DNA from: Tubulanus polymorphus
Lineage: Eukaryota > Nemertea > Palaeonemertea > Tubulaniformes > Tubulanidae
Length of the DNA: 64,000 nt
Assembly (NCBI RefSeq): GCF_964204645.1
Contig: NC_134034.1
Coordinates: forward strand, 8,737,414 to 8,801,413
Reading direction: 5' to 3'
Under the pieces are notes generated by a model that saw nothing but the letters and a program-made list of their open reading frames with translations, was not told the DNA's origin and did no database searches. The translations under genes and the position numbers were made by a program. Below, piece after piece: positions 10,304-21,360 of this stretch; within the stretch, counting starts at the first letter, position 1; each line of letters starts with the position of its first letter.

Positions 10304-12760
10304 ATGCTGTGGCATTGTAGCATCTGCAATTACTTTAACAGGGATCCTTATAAATTCCAAAAACATTTGTTGGCGAAACACAAAAATGCTCCAAATTTTA
10401 GAATAAACTGTCAATTCTGTGGGGCCACATATGCTAATTTTTCATCCTATCGTACTCATGTAAGCAGGCACCATAGAGTAGAACAAGATAATGTGAATGA
10501 ACTGGAACCTGTTAATGATGCTGGTATGCACAATGAAGATGAGGGGATGGAAATAGACAATTATAATGCTGACGTTGAGCAGGATGCTAATTTCAAAAAG
10601 CGTATTGGGCAGTTTTTGCTCAGTTTACGTGAAGGTGCTCAATTGAGCCATCAAGCTACCCTAAGGGTTATTGAAAATGTGGAAGATTTATTGCAGGATA
10701 TGAATTTCATTATAAAAGAAAACCTTTTTAATCAACTTCCTAATTTGACTGATGAGGAAAAAGATATTGTCAGTGGATGTTTTGCTGATAGAGAAAACAT
10801 TTTTGAAGGTTTAAGATCGATTCATAACCAGGATAAATACTTTTCTGAGGTTTTCGATATAGTAAAACCAATTGGAATTGTTTTAGGTTATCAATTAAGA
10901 AAAATTAAATTCAAAGGGAAGTTTCGGTATAAGAGAGTACCTGCAATAGGATATTATATACCATTACTCGAGACCCTTACAAATTTACTCAATCAGTCAG
11001 ATGTAAAGCAATGTGTAGATTCTGGTCCGTATGATAGTGCAAATGAATATTTACATGATATGTGTGATGGAAAATTTGTGAAAAATCATCCTGTTTTTAT
11101 TGCAAATCGAAAGACATTGTCTTTTCTTGCATACGATGATGACATAGAAATTGTTAATCCCATTGGGACTCACACTAAAAAGCACAAAATCGTTCTTTTT
11201 TATCTAATGCTGTGCAATATTCCCCCAAAGATGCGTTCCAAATTACCAAATATAATGTTAATTGCAGTGGCAAAGAGGAAAGACATAAACAAATTTGACA
11301 AAACTTTTAAGAAACTTCTAGCCAATTTTGTGCATGATATAAATGTATTATATAATGGGCACACATTACCTCTAAAAACTGGACCATACCGAACTAATGG
11401 GGCTTTAATTTGCTTTTCAGCAGACACTCCAGCCTCAAATGAGATAGGAGGTTTTAAAGAGGGTGTGGGTGGTGCCAAAAAGCCTTGTAGAATATGTGAA
11501 ATCAAAAGTGAAAATCTAAATACTTGTTTCCATGCTGATGATTCAGAAAAAAGAGATGAAGAAGAACACCTAGCAAGGTGTGATTATCTTGAGGAACTTG
11601 ATGGGCAGGAAAGGAAAGCAATGAGTATAGAGTATGGTATAAACTATAGATCTACTCTTTTAGATGTTAAAGGGTTCAGAGTCACGGAATGCTTGGTAAT
11701 GGATGTGATGCATGTGCTATTAGAGGGTGTTTGCCCAATGGAAACGAAATTGCTTCTTTCAAGGCTTATAGATGATAACCTTATTTCCCTAAGTGCATTA
11801 AACAGTGCTATTGAAAACTTTGAATATAGCTTTTTAGATCAAAAAGACAAGCCTCAAGCAATTGACAAGAAGCTCCTTAAGAATCAAACTAGTGGAAAGC
11901 TTGGTCAAAGTGCACAGGAAATGAAAATTCTTATGTTTATTTTACCTTTTATTATTGACATACCTAGTCACAATGAGTACTGGAAAAATTGGCTGCGGTT
12001 ACAGAAGATTACAATTCTTTGTTTATCTCCAGTAATATCGGAGGATACCATGACATTTTTGGAGATTCTTGTTACTCAGCATAATCAAAGATTTCGAGAC
12101 TTATACCCAGCTATTAACATTACTCCTAAAATGCACTATTTGCTGCATTTGCCATCACAAATGGCTATGTTTGGCCCCTTACGAAACCATTGGTGTATGC
12201 GGTTCGAGGCTAAACATGCCTACTTCAAGCAACTTCGATGGAAAAACTTCAAAAATATCCCCAAATCAATGGCTGTCAAACATCAGCGGTGGCTCACTTA
12301 CAGCTTTAGTAGCAATTTTCTCAAATCACACGATACTGTCTGCTTGGGTTCTATGTTAGATATCAATGTACATAATCATGTAGATATTATGAGAACATAC
12401 CTTATGGCAAAGGATCCAGATTTCACAATAAATAGGGCCATGGTGAGCCCAAGGGTTCTAGCAAATGGACATTGTTACATGCCAAATGAAATTCTCCTGC
12501 TTGGCTTTGAAGAAGAATTACCGTGTTTTGTCAGAATCGTCCATGTGTTAGTTTACAAAGATACCAAGTATCTTTGTGTTTGTAAGATGGATATTCAACA
12601 TTACAGTCTATCTCGCAATGCATACGAAGTTCGTCCTGGCGAACATATACTTATGTTATGCGCAGATGAGCTGAAATTCCCTTGGCCACTACCCAAGGTT
12701 ATCATTGATGAATCATGCTATGTGTTGCTGTGTTATTCGCCGCTTGTTAATTTAGCATGA
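10304..12760 (+). CDS. CACTA/EnSpm-like transposase with two N-terminal C2H2 fingers
   Basis: 818 residues in a single exon from the ATG at 10304. The frame is open a little further upstream, but the first finger starts two residues after this ATG. Residues about 4-55 hold two classical fingers, C-X2-C-X12-H-X4-H and C-X2-C-X12-H-X3-H. The catalytic core follows the layout of animal EnSpm-type DDE transposases. First Asp is in SADTPASNEIGGFK, then a C-X2-C pair (PCRICE), then DVMHVLLEG with the second Asp, and a late Glu in RFEAKHAYFK. The protein would bind the element ends and cut and join DNA in the nucleus. The frame is uninterrupted over 2.4 kb, so it may still be active. Superfamily assignment rests on these motifs plus the CACTC ends. 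Confidence 0.82.
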   Translation: MLWHCSICNYFNRDPYKFQKHLLAKHKNAPNFRINCQFCGATYANFSSYRTHVSRHHRVEQDNVNELEPVNDAGMHNEDEGMEIDNYNADVEQDANFKKRIGQFLLSLREGAQLSHQATLRVIENVEDLLQDMNFIIKENLFNQLPNLTDEEKDIVSGCFADRENIFEGLRSIHNQDKYFSEVFDIVKPIGIVLGYQLRKIKFKGKFRYKRVPAIGYYIPLLETLTNLLNQSDVKQCVDSGPYDSANEYLHDMCDGKFVKNHPVFIANRKTLSFLAYDDDIEIVNPIGTHTKKHKIVLFYLMLCNIPPKMRSKLPNIMLIAVAKRKDINKFDKTFKKLLANFVHDINVLYNGHTLPLKTGPYRTNGALICFSADTPASNEIGGFKEGVGGAKKPCRICEIKSENLNTCFHADDSEKRDEEEHLARCDYLEELDGQERKAMSIEYGINYRSTLLDVKGFRVTECLVMDVMHVLLEGVCPMETKLLLSRLIDDNLISLSALNSAIENFEYSFLDQKDKPQAIDKKLLKNQTSGKLGQSAQEMKILMFILPFIIDIPSHNEYWKNWLRLQKITILCLSPVISEDTMTFLEILVTQHNQRFRDLYPAINITPKMHYLLHLPSQMAMFGPLRNHWCMRFEAKHAYFKQLRWKNFKNIPKSMAVKHQRWLTYSFSSNFLKSHDTVCLGSMLDINVHNHVDIMRTYLMAKDPDFTINRAMVSPRVLANGHCYMPNEILLLGFEEELPCFVRIVHVLVYKDTKYLCVCKMDIQHYSLSRNAYEVRPGEHILMLCADELKFPWPLPKVIIDESCYVLLCYSPLVNLA

Positions 12761-12774
12761 AAAGGTGTAGTATA

Positions 12775-12969
12775 TGGTGGCTGATTAAAAAAATTTTTTA
12801 AGATGACACTTGGTCCCCACCAATTTTTTCTAATTCTACATTTTTCGTTTTAACACCACGTTAAAACCAGTTTTCATCGTTAAAACGAAAAATGTAGAAT
12901 TAGAAAAAAATTGGTGGTGAGCTAGTTTCATTTTTATTTTATTTTTCATGTGGCCCGAATCAGCCACCA
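12775..12969. mobile_element. foldback MITE just after the transposase stop, TA flanks
   Basis: Outer arms TGGTGGCTGAT...ATCAGCCACCA are flanked by TA. Inner arms of more than 35 bp (about 12817-12855 and 12875-12913) contain 'tagaattagaaaaaa' and its complement. In RNA the inner arms would form a long hairpin 60-150 bases after the stop codon. Confidence 0.75.
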
Positions 12970-13008
12970 TAGTAGTAGGATCAAGCACTGGTTAATTTGA
13001 AATTTTAA

Positions 13009-13229
13009 CCCATTAGCACTCAAGCCACCCGAATCCGTCCTGACACTTTTTTCGTCTGCTACACAAAAACGTTTATAGTGGTATATATTACTACAAAATA
13101 ACACGAACTTGAAATACATGAAAATAAACTGGGAATGAGCTATTCTGTATCGTAATAAATTTGGATTTTCCCTTGAATTTTCTGTGGAGTAATAGACACT
13201 ACATAGTGAAATTCCTGAGTGCTAATGGG
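13009..13229. mobile_element. piggyBac-type MITE (221 bp)
   Basis: The ends are CCCATTAGCACTCA and TGAGTGCTAATGGG. The left flank is TTAA and the right flank TTGA, which looks like a one-base-decayed TTAA. CCC ends with a TTAA site are typical of piggyBac-type elements. Non-coding. Confidence 0.7.
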
Positions 13230-13516
13230 TTGAATGGATATATTTTTGGCCGATTGCAATGGCTGGACAAATATTCTAATACTAATACATGAAAACATTT
13301 TTACTCAGATTGATGGGATCAGTGGAATTAACTGAATTTAGCAGCATATTTAGCTACATAATTGAACAGTTTGTGTCAGTGATATATGTGATCATATTAC
13401 CTGATTAGGACTTGATCATATTACTTGTATGTATAATGAAAACCATAAACAACAATGAATTTTGCAGTTACATCAAGGTTAATGTTGCACATAATTATCT
13501 TTCACCCCAGCTTATA

Positions 13517-16500
13517 ATGGAGAATAGATTAGTAAAATGTATCGAGCAAGCCACTAAAAGAAAGGTCTGGATCTTCTGTACAACCTTCAATGATCTGCGC
13601 AAGAAAGGTATGAGCTTATTTTTAGGTATTTTCCTTGGTTGGATCCTCTGTGGATTTATTGCATCTCTAGTTAGCCATTCAATATTAATTTCTTTACTTC
13701 ATAAAATGCAGCAGTATGATAAGAAACTGTTTGACCTGATAATTTCGACTCAAAATTGCCTACAATGATTATTTTACAGCAAATCATTCATCATTATTGA
13801 AAACTCAACTAAAAAATGTCATTTTAATTTTTACAGCTATGACTAAGTTTGGATATCTGCACTTGCCGATGGTTGTCACCAGTGATGGAGCAGAGATATT
13901 AGATGAGGAGGTGTTCAGCGCCTTGAAAGTTGACGCATATTATATTTGCAATGAAGATCCAATCACAATGGCAGGTGGGCCTACATTGTTCTTTATAATT
14001 GACAGGCATCTTTTTTATTCCTATCAATCATCGTAAGAAATTTTAAGTTTAGATTTGTACCCTTTTCTATAGGCCAATACGTAGTTATATTTTTGGAAAC
14101 AAATATATTGGTTAGTTGCCATACTTATTATTGTATATGATTTTTAACCAATATTGGAATTGGTGATATGAGTAATCTTACCAAAATGTCTATTGAAAAT
14201 TGTTGATAAGAAAAGGTTGGATACCCATGCAAGTTAGCATACCTGATATACACCAAACCACCACTTTGTAAGGTAGGGTACAAAATAAAACTTCCTGGTC
14301 CTGAAAAATTTTGTATTTCTGCCACTATATCTAGGTTCATCTTGTTCATTCAACAAACTAAACATCACCAGCAAAATTGACTCGTTTTTGGATGACTCGT
14401 CATCACAAAGTTTGGATGAAGCATCGTCATCGGATACAGCTTCGCTTCATGATGATTCCTCTGATACTGGAGAATCTAATTTTCAGGTAATATATATAAT
14501 GCTCGTTTGAAAATGTGATTTACTGAACTTTTAAACTCCCTTGAAAAGAAGCTGTTTTGTTTTGACCACTCCTAGCTTCTCTATACAGAAGGTATGACAC
14601 AATTGTATAGGTACCAAACTTCGACCCTCCCTAGCTATGCTGATTGTAAGTATGTAATCATATGTATGATGCTTAGTGTTATTCCCTTAGTTATTCAGTA
14701 AATGAGATAATTTTTGAAAAGTGTCCTTTTTGCAAATGTTGTTACATCTTATAGAACCGCCCTTTTTCGGTTATATCTGCCCCCTTCCCCAAATTAAAAT
14801 GCTAGTACGGCCCTGATGTCGGCTGTTCGAATATCACGGATACCGGATACCGGACACCGGACACCTAAATACCGGATACCGGATACTCGAGATTGCGGAG
14901 TATATAGCGCATCGGGTCTAACGGTCAGCGGTAAACGGCAGTTCGTGTGAGATCAAGTAGAAGAATAAAAGGCCTAGATTATTTTCATAATACATCGGTA
15001 TATGCTTTTCAAGTAAAGTAGCATACAAATGTTACCGGTATAGACAATTCAATACAGATTTATTGCTTCCGAGTAATAACTCGATTACATACGACAGACC
15101 CGGTAACAAACAGTGGACAGAAAATATTTTTTATAATTCTGCCAATTTGAACGGATTACCGAATAGACCGTTACCGTTTTGGGCAGAGCTTCTGTACAAT
15201 ACAAAATATCTTTATCATTCAGTTTCACGAAGAAGGCCATTTTAATTAAGTAAAGCGTTATTGACGATCTATATTTTCATGATCTTTAGAATCAAATTTA
15301 ACATCAGGGTAAATAGTCACTTAGAGAAATGGTAGGTACCTGTATTCGACGAACTGATTTTTGAAGGTTATACCAAAACAATTGGTGTCCAGGGGTGTTG
15401 ATTTTCGACGATCGCCATGGACTCAATTTCATTTTTAGGGACATTGTGATTGAGAATGAAATGTAGACATATCGTCCAATAAATAGAATATACCGAATAT
15501 TCTACTCCATAAAATAAGAAAACGAATTTTAATTCTTTGTTTGTAAATACTTGTTTTTCATTGGTGTTCATCCTAAATCAACAAATACAAACTGTAGAGA
15601 TCTTTAAAACAAATTTTATTAGAAGAAACGTTACAAATGCCAGACTCGCTTATGGCTTTCTAACTTGAGATATAGGGCCTTGCAGTACTCAGCCCTATTA
15701 ACGAAAGGATTTTACAGAAAACCAAAAAGGGCCACCAATACATATCCATCACCAGTGAAGTAAGATAAAAAATGAATATAACGTTTAACTTCACCTAACC
15801 AAAGAACAACAGTATTCAGAAAGAAATATGTATAATATTGAGATCGATGATGACACTAAAAACGTGAAAGCAGGCTGTAATCAGGCTGACAAATAAGTTG
15901 GTTAGCCTCTGTAACAATTTGACAAATAAATTGTATGTCGCGGCAGTACTACTTACAACAGCACGGAAACGACTCCTTAGACCCGATGCGCTATATACTC
16001 TGCAATCTCGAGTATCCGGTATCCGGTATTTAGGTGTCCGGTATCCGGTATCCGTGATATTCGAACAGCCCCTGATGTCATTATGTCAATGTACCAGTAA
16101 ATAAATGTAAAATTTCTATAAGGACTAATGAACAAAGTATATGAGCTAACCTCCACCCTCTATCATTTTTTATTCTTAAAAAATATGAGAAAATCTGGAT
16201 TTCATTTTCATTTTAATTCACCCACTCCCTGATAATTAGAAACAAGGTAGTTTTTGTGCTGAGGCGTCCTTATGCTTATTTTATTTTTCGTTTTTCAGAT
16301 TCCTATAATTAGTAATACGTTATCTGAAAGTTTATTAAAGTCACGCAGTTCTGCCATAGCTGTTTGGGATAATGTAGTAGCAGAAGTTGCCTACGGTGTT
16401 TTAGCTCAGATAGACATACGGAGGAAATCTGAATATGATCTGATTTGCAAAGAGATTGTTGAGAAATATCCAAATCTGAAGAGAGATGATGTGAAACAGG

Positions 16501-19500
16501 GTGAAAATAAAAGACAGAAGGCAGAAAAACCATGGGTATAAAACTTACAATAAGTTCATCTGTTCACATACAATAAGTTCATCTGTTTGGCATTTTTTGA
16601 TAATGCTAATACATAACTGGGATATTCACAATAGAAAACCCAAGTGAAATTTTACCAGCGTAACCTATGTAATTGCACCATTAGTAATTGAGCCAAATTT
16701 CACTCTCTAAATATTTTGTTCATATAATGATGAAAAGAATGGCCTCAATGGAAAACTTGGTGAATTAGATAAAATAATTACAGGCTTTTGAATTAAGCAC
16801 TTTGTATATTTTCATTAAGCAGTTATTCGCTTATTTATATTTTAGAATTTCAATTTGCATTTCTAGGCCGCTTTTAAAAAAAGTCTATCACAGAAAATCC
16901 GACATATCAGATATGATTGCAAAACACCGAATGCTGTGAAGGATTCTTCCTTTGTAGTTACAGGTAGGTGCATCTCTCAATCAATCTCCTAGGAATATCT
17001 TGTTTTCTAATACACCGATTTCTTGAAGTTTTCAGAAAATAATCTAATAGCTTGATATCTTGAGTCAAAATATATTGTTTGATAGAAAAAGATTTGTGAG
17101 AACGAATTACAAATTGTAAAAGTATTGTTACATTCCCAAATCAATCTTTCTAATCGTTTCTCTTTGCTTTTAAGCTGAAATAGTTTACCTAATTTTGCTT
17201 TATCTTGCACAACAGTTGAACCACAAGACCGTTCTGATGAAAATTGTGTTCAAGCAGGTACTAGTAATGCTACATCAACGTCACAAAATCATTCAGTAGA
17301 GCATACAAATGACAAGGGAAACAGCAAAGACCCAACAATCTCTTCGGACAATGTCGTGTATTCAGATTCTACCAAAAATGCTGACGTTAAAGACGGTAAT
17401 TTACCTGGCTCTAGAAATACAATTGTAATTGCTTAAACATGTTTGATATTTGGTGCTCGTCTATGGCAAATTCTGCCCACTCAGTAAAAAAGTGCCAAAG
17501 TCATTGGTATTTCGCCCACTTGGTCTTCGCCAAATTGGAAAGTTGTCTCTCATAGTGTCATGAGTGTATTACCACATTTCGATCGAACTTTGGCTTTTCC
17601 TGTAATAAAGATACTTGTAGATTCTGTGACTTGAAGAACATGCTTATATGGTCAATCATGAAATATAATGCATTTACAAGCCTGCTTCATATGTATTTTA
17701 GTTGCATTTTCCATGAAACTCCTTGAAAAACTTGGTGAAAGTATGCCGTTAGATCGACCACGAATAAACAAATTGATGGAGAAGACATTTGAGGCGAGAA
17801 GAAAAGAAATCATGAAATCTGGTGACATAGACGCTGTAATTGGAAAATACAAATTTTTCAACTTCATGCAATATGTAAGTCATCAAGAAACCTAATCTCT
17901 AACCAATCATCTTCATCTTATGCTCATGATTCCAACCCTGATTCCACAATTGTAGTATCCCTTTTAGCCCACTTGGGACTTTAGTCCCAGCGGGCTATTG
18001 CGTTCACTTTTCGTCCGTCGTCCGTCCATAGACGGAATCCAGTTATTTTGAGAAGTTTTGAAGACGCTTGAATGGATTTTCTTGATCTTTAGGTTATACA
18101 TGTATCTACCCTAGATACATCTTTGAAAACGCTTTAAACAATTATCTTGATCTTTCACATATGTTTGTTTCCCCCTATGATGCATCAGTATGAGAAAAAT
18201 TGGGTCAATCGGACCCAAGATGGCCGTCGTGTGATCTTTTTTGTGCCCAAAAGGTCATTTTTGCCCTCAATTCCAAGACCTGTAGCTTCCAAATAGTTAG
18301 TCTTGATATTTAATAAATAGTGTCACTGTTGTAGTATTCATCTCACGTGGAATTGGTGTTACCCAGGTTTTCGCCACCAGGGGAGTTGAATTTTGAATTA
18401 TATACAATTTGCCTATTTCACGCTTGTTCCACAGTTAAGGTTAAATCTTTCTTGGCCCTCTAAAATCAGCTAAAAATAACTTTCAAATACGCAGCAAATA
18501 CGTACACACGGTTGGCCATTAAAAAAAAACTTTGAAACAAATACTATTTCCCAAGTGGGCACTGTGACCCTGGACACCTGGTTAAGCATTCGTCTATTAG
18601 TTTGATATCCTGTAAATTTTTGCCTTCAGATTATGCATGACTTCAAAATGCTAAATTTAACAGAAAGAGAATGCTTTCATAAGCGTTTCTTAGAGATGAC
18701 TACGCAGTGCTCCTTGATGTTTAACATCGAACAGCAATTAACGGTAAATTATATTAGATTTTGTTTATTAGCTCCAATATGGCCTGAAAGCTTAAGGGGT
18801 GAAATAAATCCTTTCCCTTCCTTAAGTTTTAATGGCAGAGTTAGTAAAAATTTTCTTTAAGTTTTTATTAAATTAATTTCATTTCATTTAAGATATCGAT
18901 AATGGTTATATCGAATAAAGCGGCAGAGCTTCCAACCTTTACTGACTACCACTAATCACTGAAAACATCTTGAGTGACCAAAAACTTATGTTCTCAGTAT
19001 CTGATTTGATATTTTTTCAGAACATCGAAACCATCAGTCTGATACAGCGAATAGAAGATCAGCTTGGTTATGGTAGTACTAGTTCTTCTATTTACAGTCA
19101 GATAAAGGTTAGCTATCCATATATCTGAATGCATGTAAGAATAACTGGAGAATCCAGTGAAAATAGCAAATTCAGTTAAATACATGCCATTGGAAAGACA
19201 TTTAAGATTTTACCCAATTCAAATGAGATACATTGAAAGGCTTTTTCACTGTGCAACTGAGCATATATTCATACAATTCATGCATTCAAGCATTATCCGT
19301 TCTCCAATTTCTACGAAGCCGAATTTTGAAAAAGGGCCTCATTATGTTGAGCGGGAAGTGTATTTTGACAAATATAACCCACAGATTGCATTATTTATGA
19401 AAAAGCGACAGGCTGGCCATAGTGCCCCATGGGGCTCTTGTTTCTATGTTCTCCCAGATCAAATGATACATGTCATCACTTTGTAATCCAGACTTTTAAC

Positions 19501-19807
19501 CTTTCATTCCTAGGCTGCTGATGTAAAGAATCCTTTGAAGTTCCCAAGGATTGTGTACTTGGAAAACAACCACAATTTGGAGTTCTTCATTCAAACCGCG
19601 GAACGTATGATTGAGTGCACAGAACATAACACTAGTGGCGCTTTGCATGATCTCTTCGGATTTTATTATGTATTTGACATTAACTATCCGCGACAGTTCG
19701 CACCAATTTTGAATTTTCTACAAGTTGCATTGTTGAATGCGAAGATTGAAACGAAGAAGCAGCCAAAACTTGTGAAATTTCTTGCTGCATACTTTTCCAA
19801 AAATTGA
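13517..19807 (+). CDS. 10-exon accessory gene of the CACTA-like element (CIDE-N-like N-terminus, SAMD3-like C-terminus)
   Basis: I read coding exons 13517-13607, 13837-13974, 14335-14486, 16299-16535, 16867-16963, 17216-17395, 17702-17874, 18630-18743, 19021-19107 and 19514-19807. All junctions are GT-AG, all phases agree and there is no internal stop: 520 residues. Residues about 1-75 resemble the ubiquitin-like CIDE-N fold, with a basic start (ATKRKVW), then VTSDGAEILDEEVFSAL. An acidic Ser/Asp-rich linker follows. The centre contains EYDLICKEIVEKYPNL and PWAAFKKSLSQKIR, and the C-terminus has FPRIVYLENN and FGFYYVFDINYP. This resembles animal proteins annotated as SAMD3-like that I associate with EnSpm-type elements. 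It lies on the same strand as the transposase. By analogy with plant TnpA it may bind the subterminal repeats. That role is inferred. Confidence 0.72.
14821..16070. mobile_element. non-autonomous DNA transposon with about 100-bp TIRs and 9-bp TSD
   Basis: The left arm begins GGCTGTTCGAATATCACGG and the right arm ends with its reverse complement. Both arms contain stacked 'ataccgg' repeats. CCTGATGTC is duplicated at 14812-14820 and 16071-16079. The 1250-bp body has no transposase. A 9-bp duplication suggests a MULE-type or hAT-type source. It sits in intron 3 of the accessory gene. Confidence 0.85.
17967..18560. mobile_element. dispersed repeat with GCCCACTTGGGA ends (594 bp)
   Basis: It starts GCCCACTTGGGA and ends TCCCAAGTGGGC inside intron 7 of the accessory gene. 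Its middle ('gaaaaattgggtcaatcgg', 'caagatggccg') recurs inverted at about 48210-48560, so it is a family spread through the genome. A 'cgtccgtcgtccgtcc' microrepeat follows the left end. Non-coding. Confidence 0.7.
19340..19445 (+). repeat. copy of dispersed repeat R-A (ends in the GGGGCT box)
   Basis: The tract 'tgacaaatataacccacagatt...gccccatggggctc' matches 43760-43852 (plus) and 47586-47690 (minus). It lies in intron 9 of the accessory gene. An ORF across it (19157-19486) is therefore repeat-derived and not an exon. Confidence 0.65.
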
Positions 19808-21039
19808 AATTGGCGTGATAGACTATCAATCTATAGAAATCGTTTAAGAATATAAAATATTTTGTAACAGGTTATATAGGTTGGCATATATATAAATATC
19901 AGGTAAATTTTAATTCAGGTGAATTCAATACAGATGTAGTCTTAACTTATTTTAGACTGAAAGTTTCTACAAGCTCCTAATACTGGGAAAACTAACAGAA
20001 ATTAATTTTTCCCTGGATTTAGCTATTTTTTCATTATGTTTTGACACCAGAAGTCAGATAGATTGCCCATTTGTATACCTGATACTTGTATATATACATA
20101 ATATGTAGCCATTTTCAAGAGAAATTTTAAAGAGATTTCAGGGTGAGTTTCTCAGTATAGTAATTAAAAAGATTTTTTTAAATTCAATATTTACTCTCTT
20201 TATTATTATCTCTTTGAAACTGGTTACCTTTAACTGGAATCATTTTGAAAAACATTCAAAAAATTGAATTTTTTCAATTTATGATGATTGCTTTTTATGT
20301 TTGAGTTTAAGGGGCTTTTTTCTGTTCGAGTTTAAGGGGCTTTTTATGATACATGTTTGAGTTTAAGGGGCTGTCACAAAATGTACAGAGGTAGTACCAC
20401 TCTAAAAGTGTTACTAGGAATTGCCTATTACAGCTCTACAACTTTTGGAGTACAGCGATATTTGTTTGGTATCTTGCAAGTTTTCAGATTTGGTATGTGT
20501 CCGGTATGAACATTGTCAAATGCAGTAACCGTGAAAAAGTTGGTACCATCTGGCATCTTTTACTAAATGGACCTTGATCACTTGTTGAGCTGATATTAGC
20601 TTTACACTTTCTAATTTAATTCTAAGTAACATTTTTTTATTTTATGAGATTTCACTTCTAAGTATTGAAGTGAACTAAGTAAGAATTTTCTCATTTTGGT
20701 TATTTCGTCAGGCACATTCCTTGGACTATCATGATTTATCCTGATAGATTTAGTTTATACAGTTATATACTAACGTGGTATTTTGTTAATTACAGTATTT
20801 GAATACAGAGAGGTATTAAAAAGTATTAAATCTTTTCGATCTCCACGAGAGATACACGTATACCCGGTCTCGGTTTAATGTTTTTGTTACGATAAAGCAA
20901 TTGTTATATTGTTTTAATCAAACACAATGTGTTTAAAATTTAATAAAGTGTTTGTATCTTTTCTGATATCTTGTATTATGTGTATGGTTGATTCTTTTCT
21001 GCTTTGGAGGAAAATCATTTGATCCCACTGCTGTATTCC
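19808..21039. other. 3' non-coding part of the CACTA-like element
   Basis: AT-rich. Three tandem copies of 'gtttgagtttaaggggctttt' lie at about 20299-20371. A possible AATAAA for the accessory gene is at 20942-20947. No gene seen. Confidence 0.5.
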
Positions 21040-21294
21040 AGGAAAAGTCTAGGTTTGTTCTTCATGTGTTCTGAAAGTGGTCGATTCCTGTTCTGGATTT
21101 GTTCAGACCTAGAAGTGTTCCCGAAATATGTTCTGAAAAATCTGTTCAATAGAAGTGTTCTTGATGTCATACAAATGTTCTCTCGTGTTCTAAATCTGGT
21201 GTTCTGGAGAAAAAGTGTTCTAAAATGTGTCCCATTTTATGTGTTCTATTTTCGCGTTCTACGCGTTCCAAATATGTTTGTTGTTTTTAGAGTG
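21040..21294. repeat. right subterminal GTGTTCT array and TIR of the CACTA-like element
   Basis: At least a dozen 'gttct' motifs, many as 'gtgttct', occur in 250 bp and end at GTTTTTAGAGTG. This mirrors the array at 8474-8735. Confidence 0.75.
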
Positions 21295-21360
21295 TAGACT
21301 CGTTCAGAATTTGTATAAGACGATTAAGACTATTATTTGAATTTTAGTGACTTAGCAAAG

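Larger units (their letters stand above)
8474..21294. mobile_element. CACTA/EnSpm-like DNA transposon, 12.8 kb, nested in Gypsy-2 leader
   Basis: The left end CACTCTAAAAACA and the right end GTTTTTAGAGTG are inverted, and TA flanks both. A further partial match (AACATATTT) extends the terminal repeat. Both ends carry many copies of GTTCT/AGAAC, the subterminal-repeat pattern of CACTA elements. Inside are a DDE transposase with C2H2 fingers (10304-12760) and a second, 10-exon gene (13517-19807), both apparently intact. The host site lies between the primer-binding site and gag of Gypsy-2. MITEs and other repeats lie between its genes and inside its introns, so it has been resident for some time. 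Confidence 0.82.

Noticed and set aside
10304-12760. Host zinc-finger gene
   Set aside because: The DDE motifs (SADTPA, DVMH, RFEAKH) and position inside CACTA-type ends make it a transposase.
19157-19486. 109-codon ORF between exons 9 and 10 of the CACTA accessory gene, possible extra exon
   Set aside because: Exons 9 and 10 join in phase without it, and its second half matches dispersed repeat R-A found at 43736 and 47586.
20299-20371. Spaced repeats resembling a small CRISPR array
   Set aside because: Three short copies in a eukaryotic transposon, no regular spacers and no cas genes.
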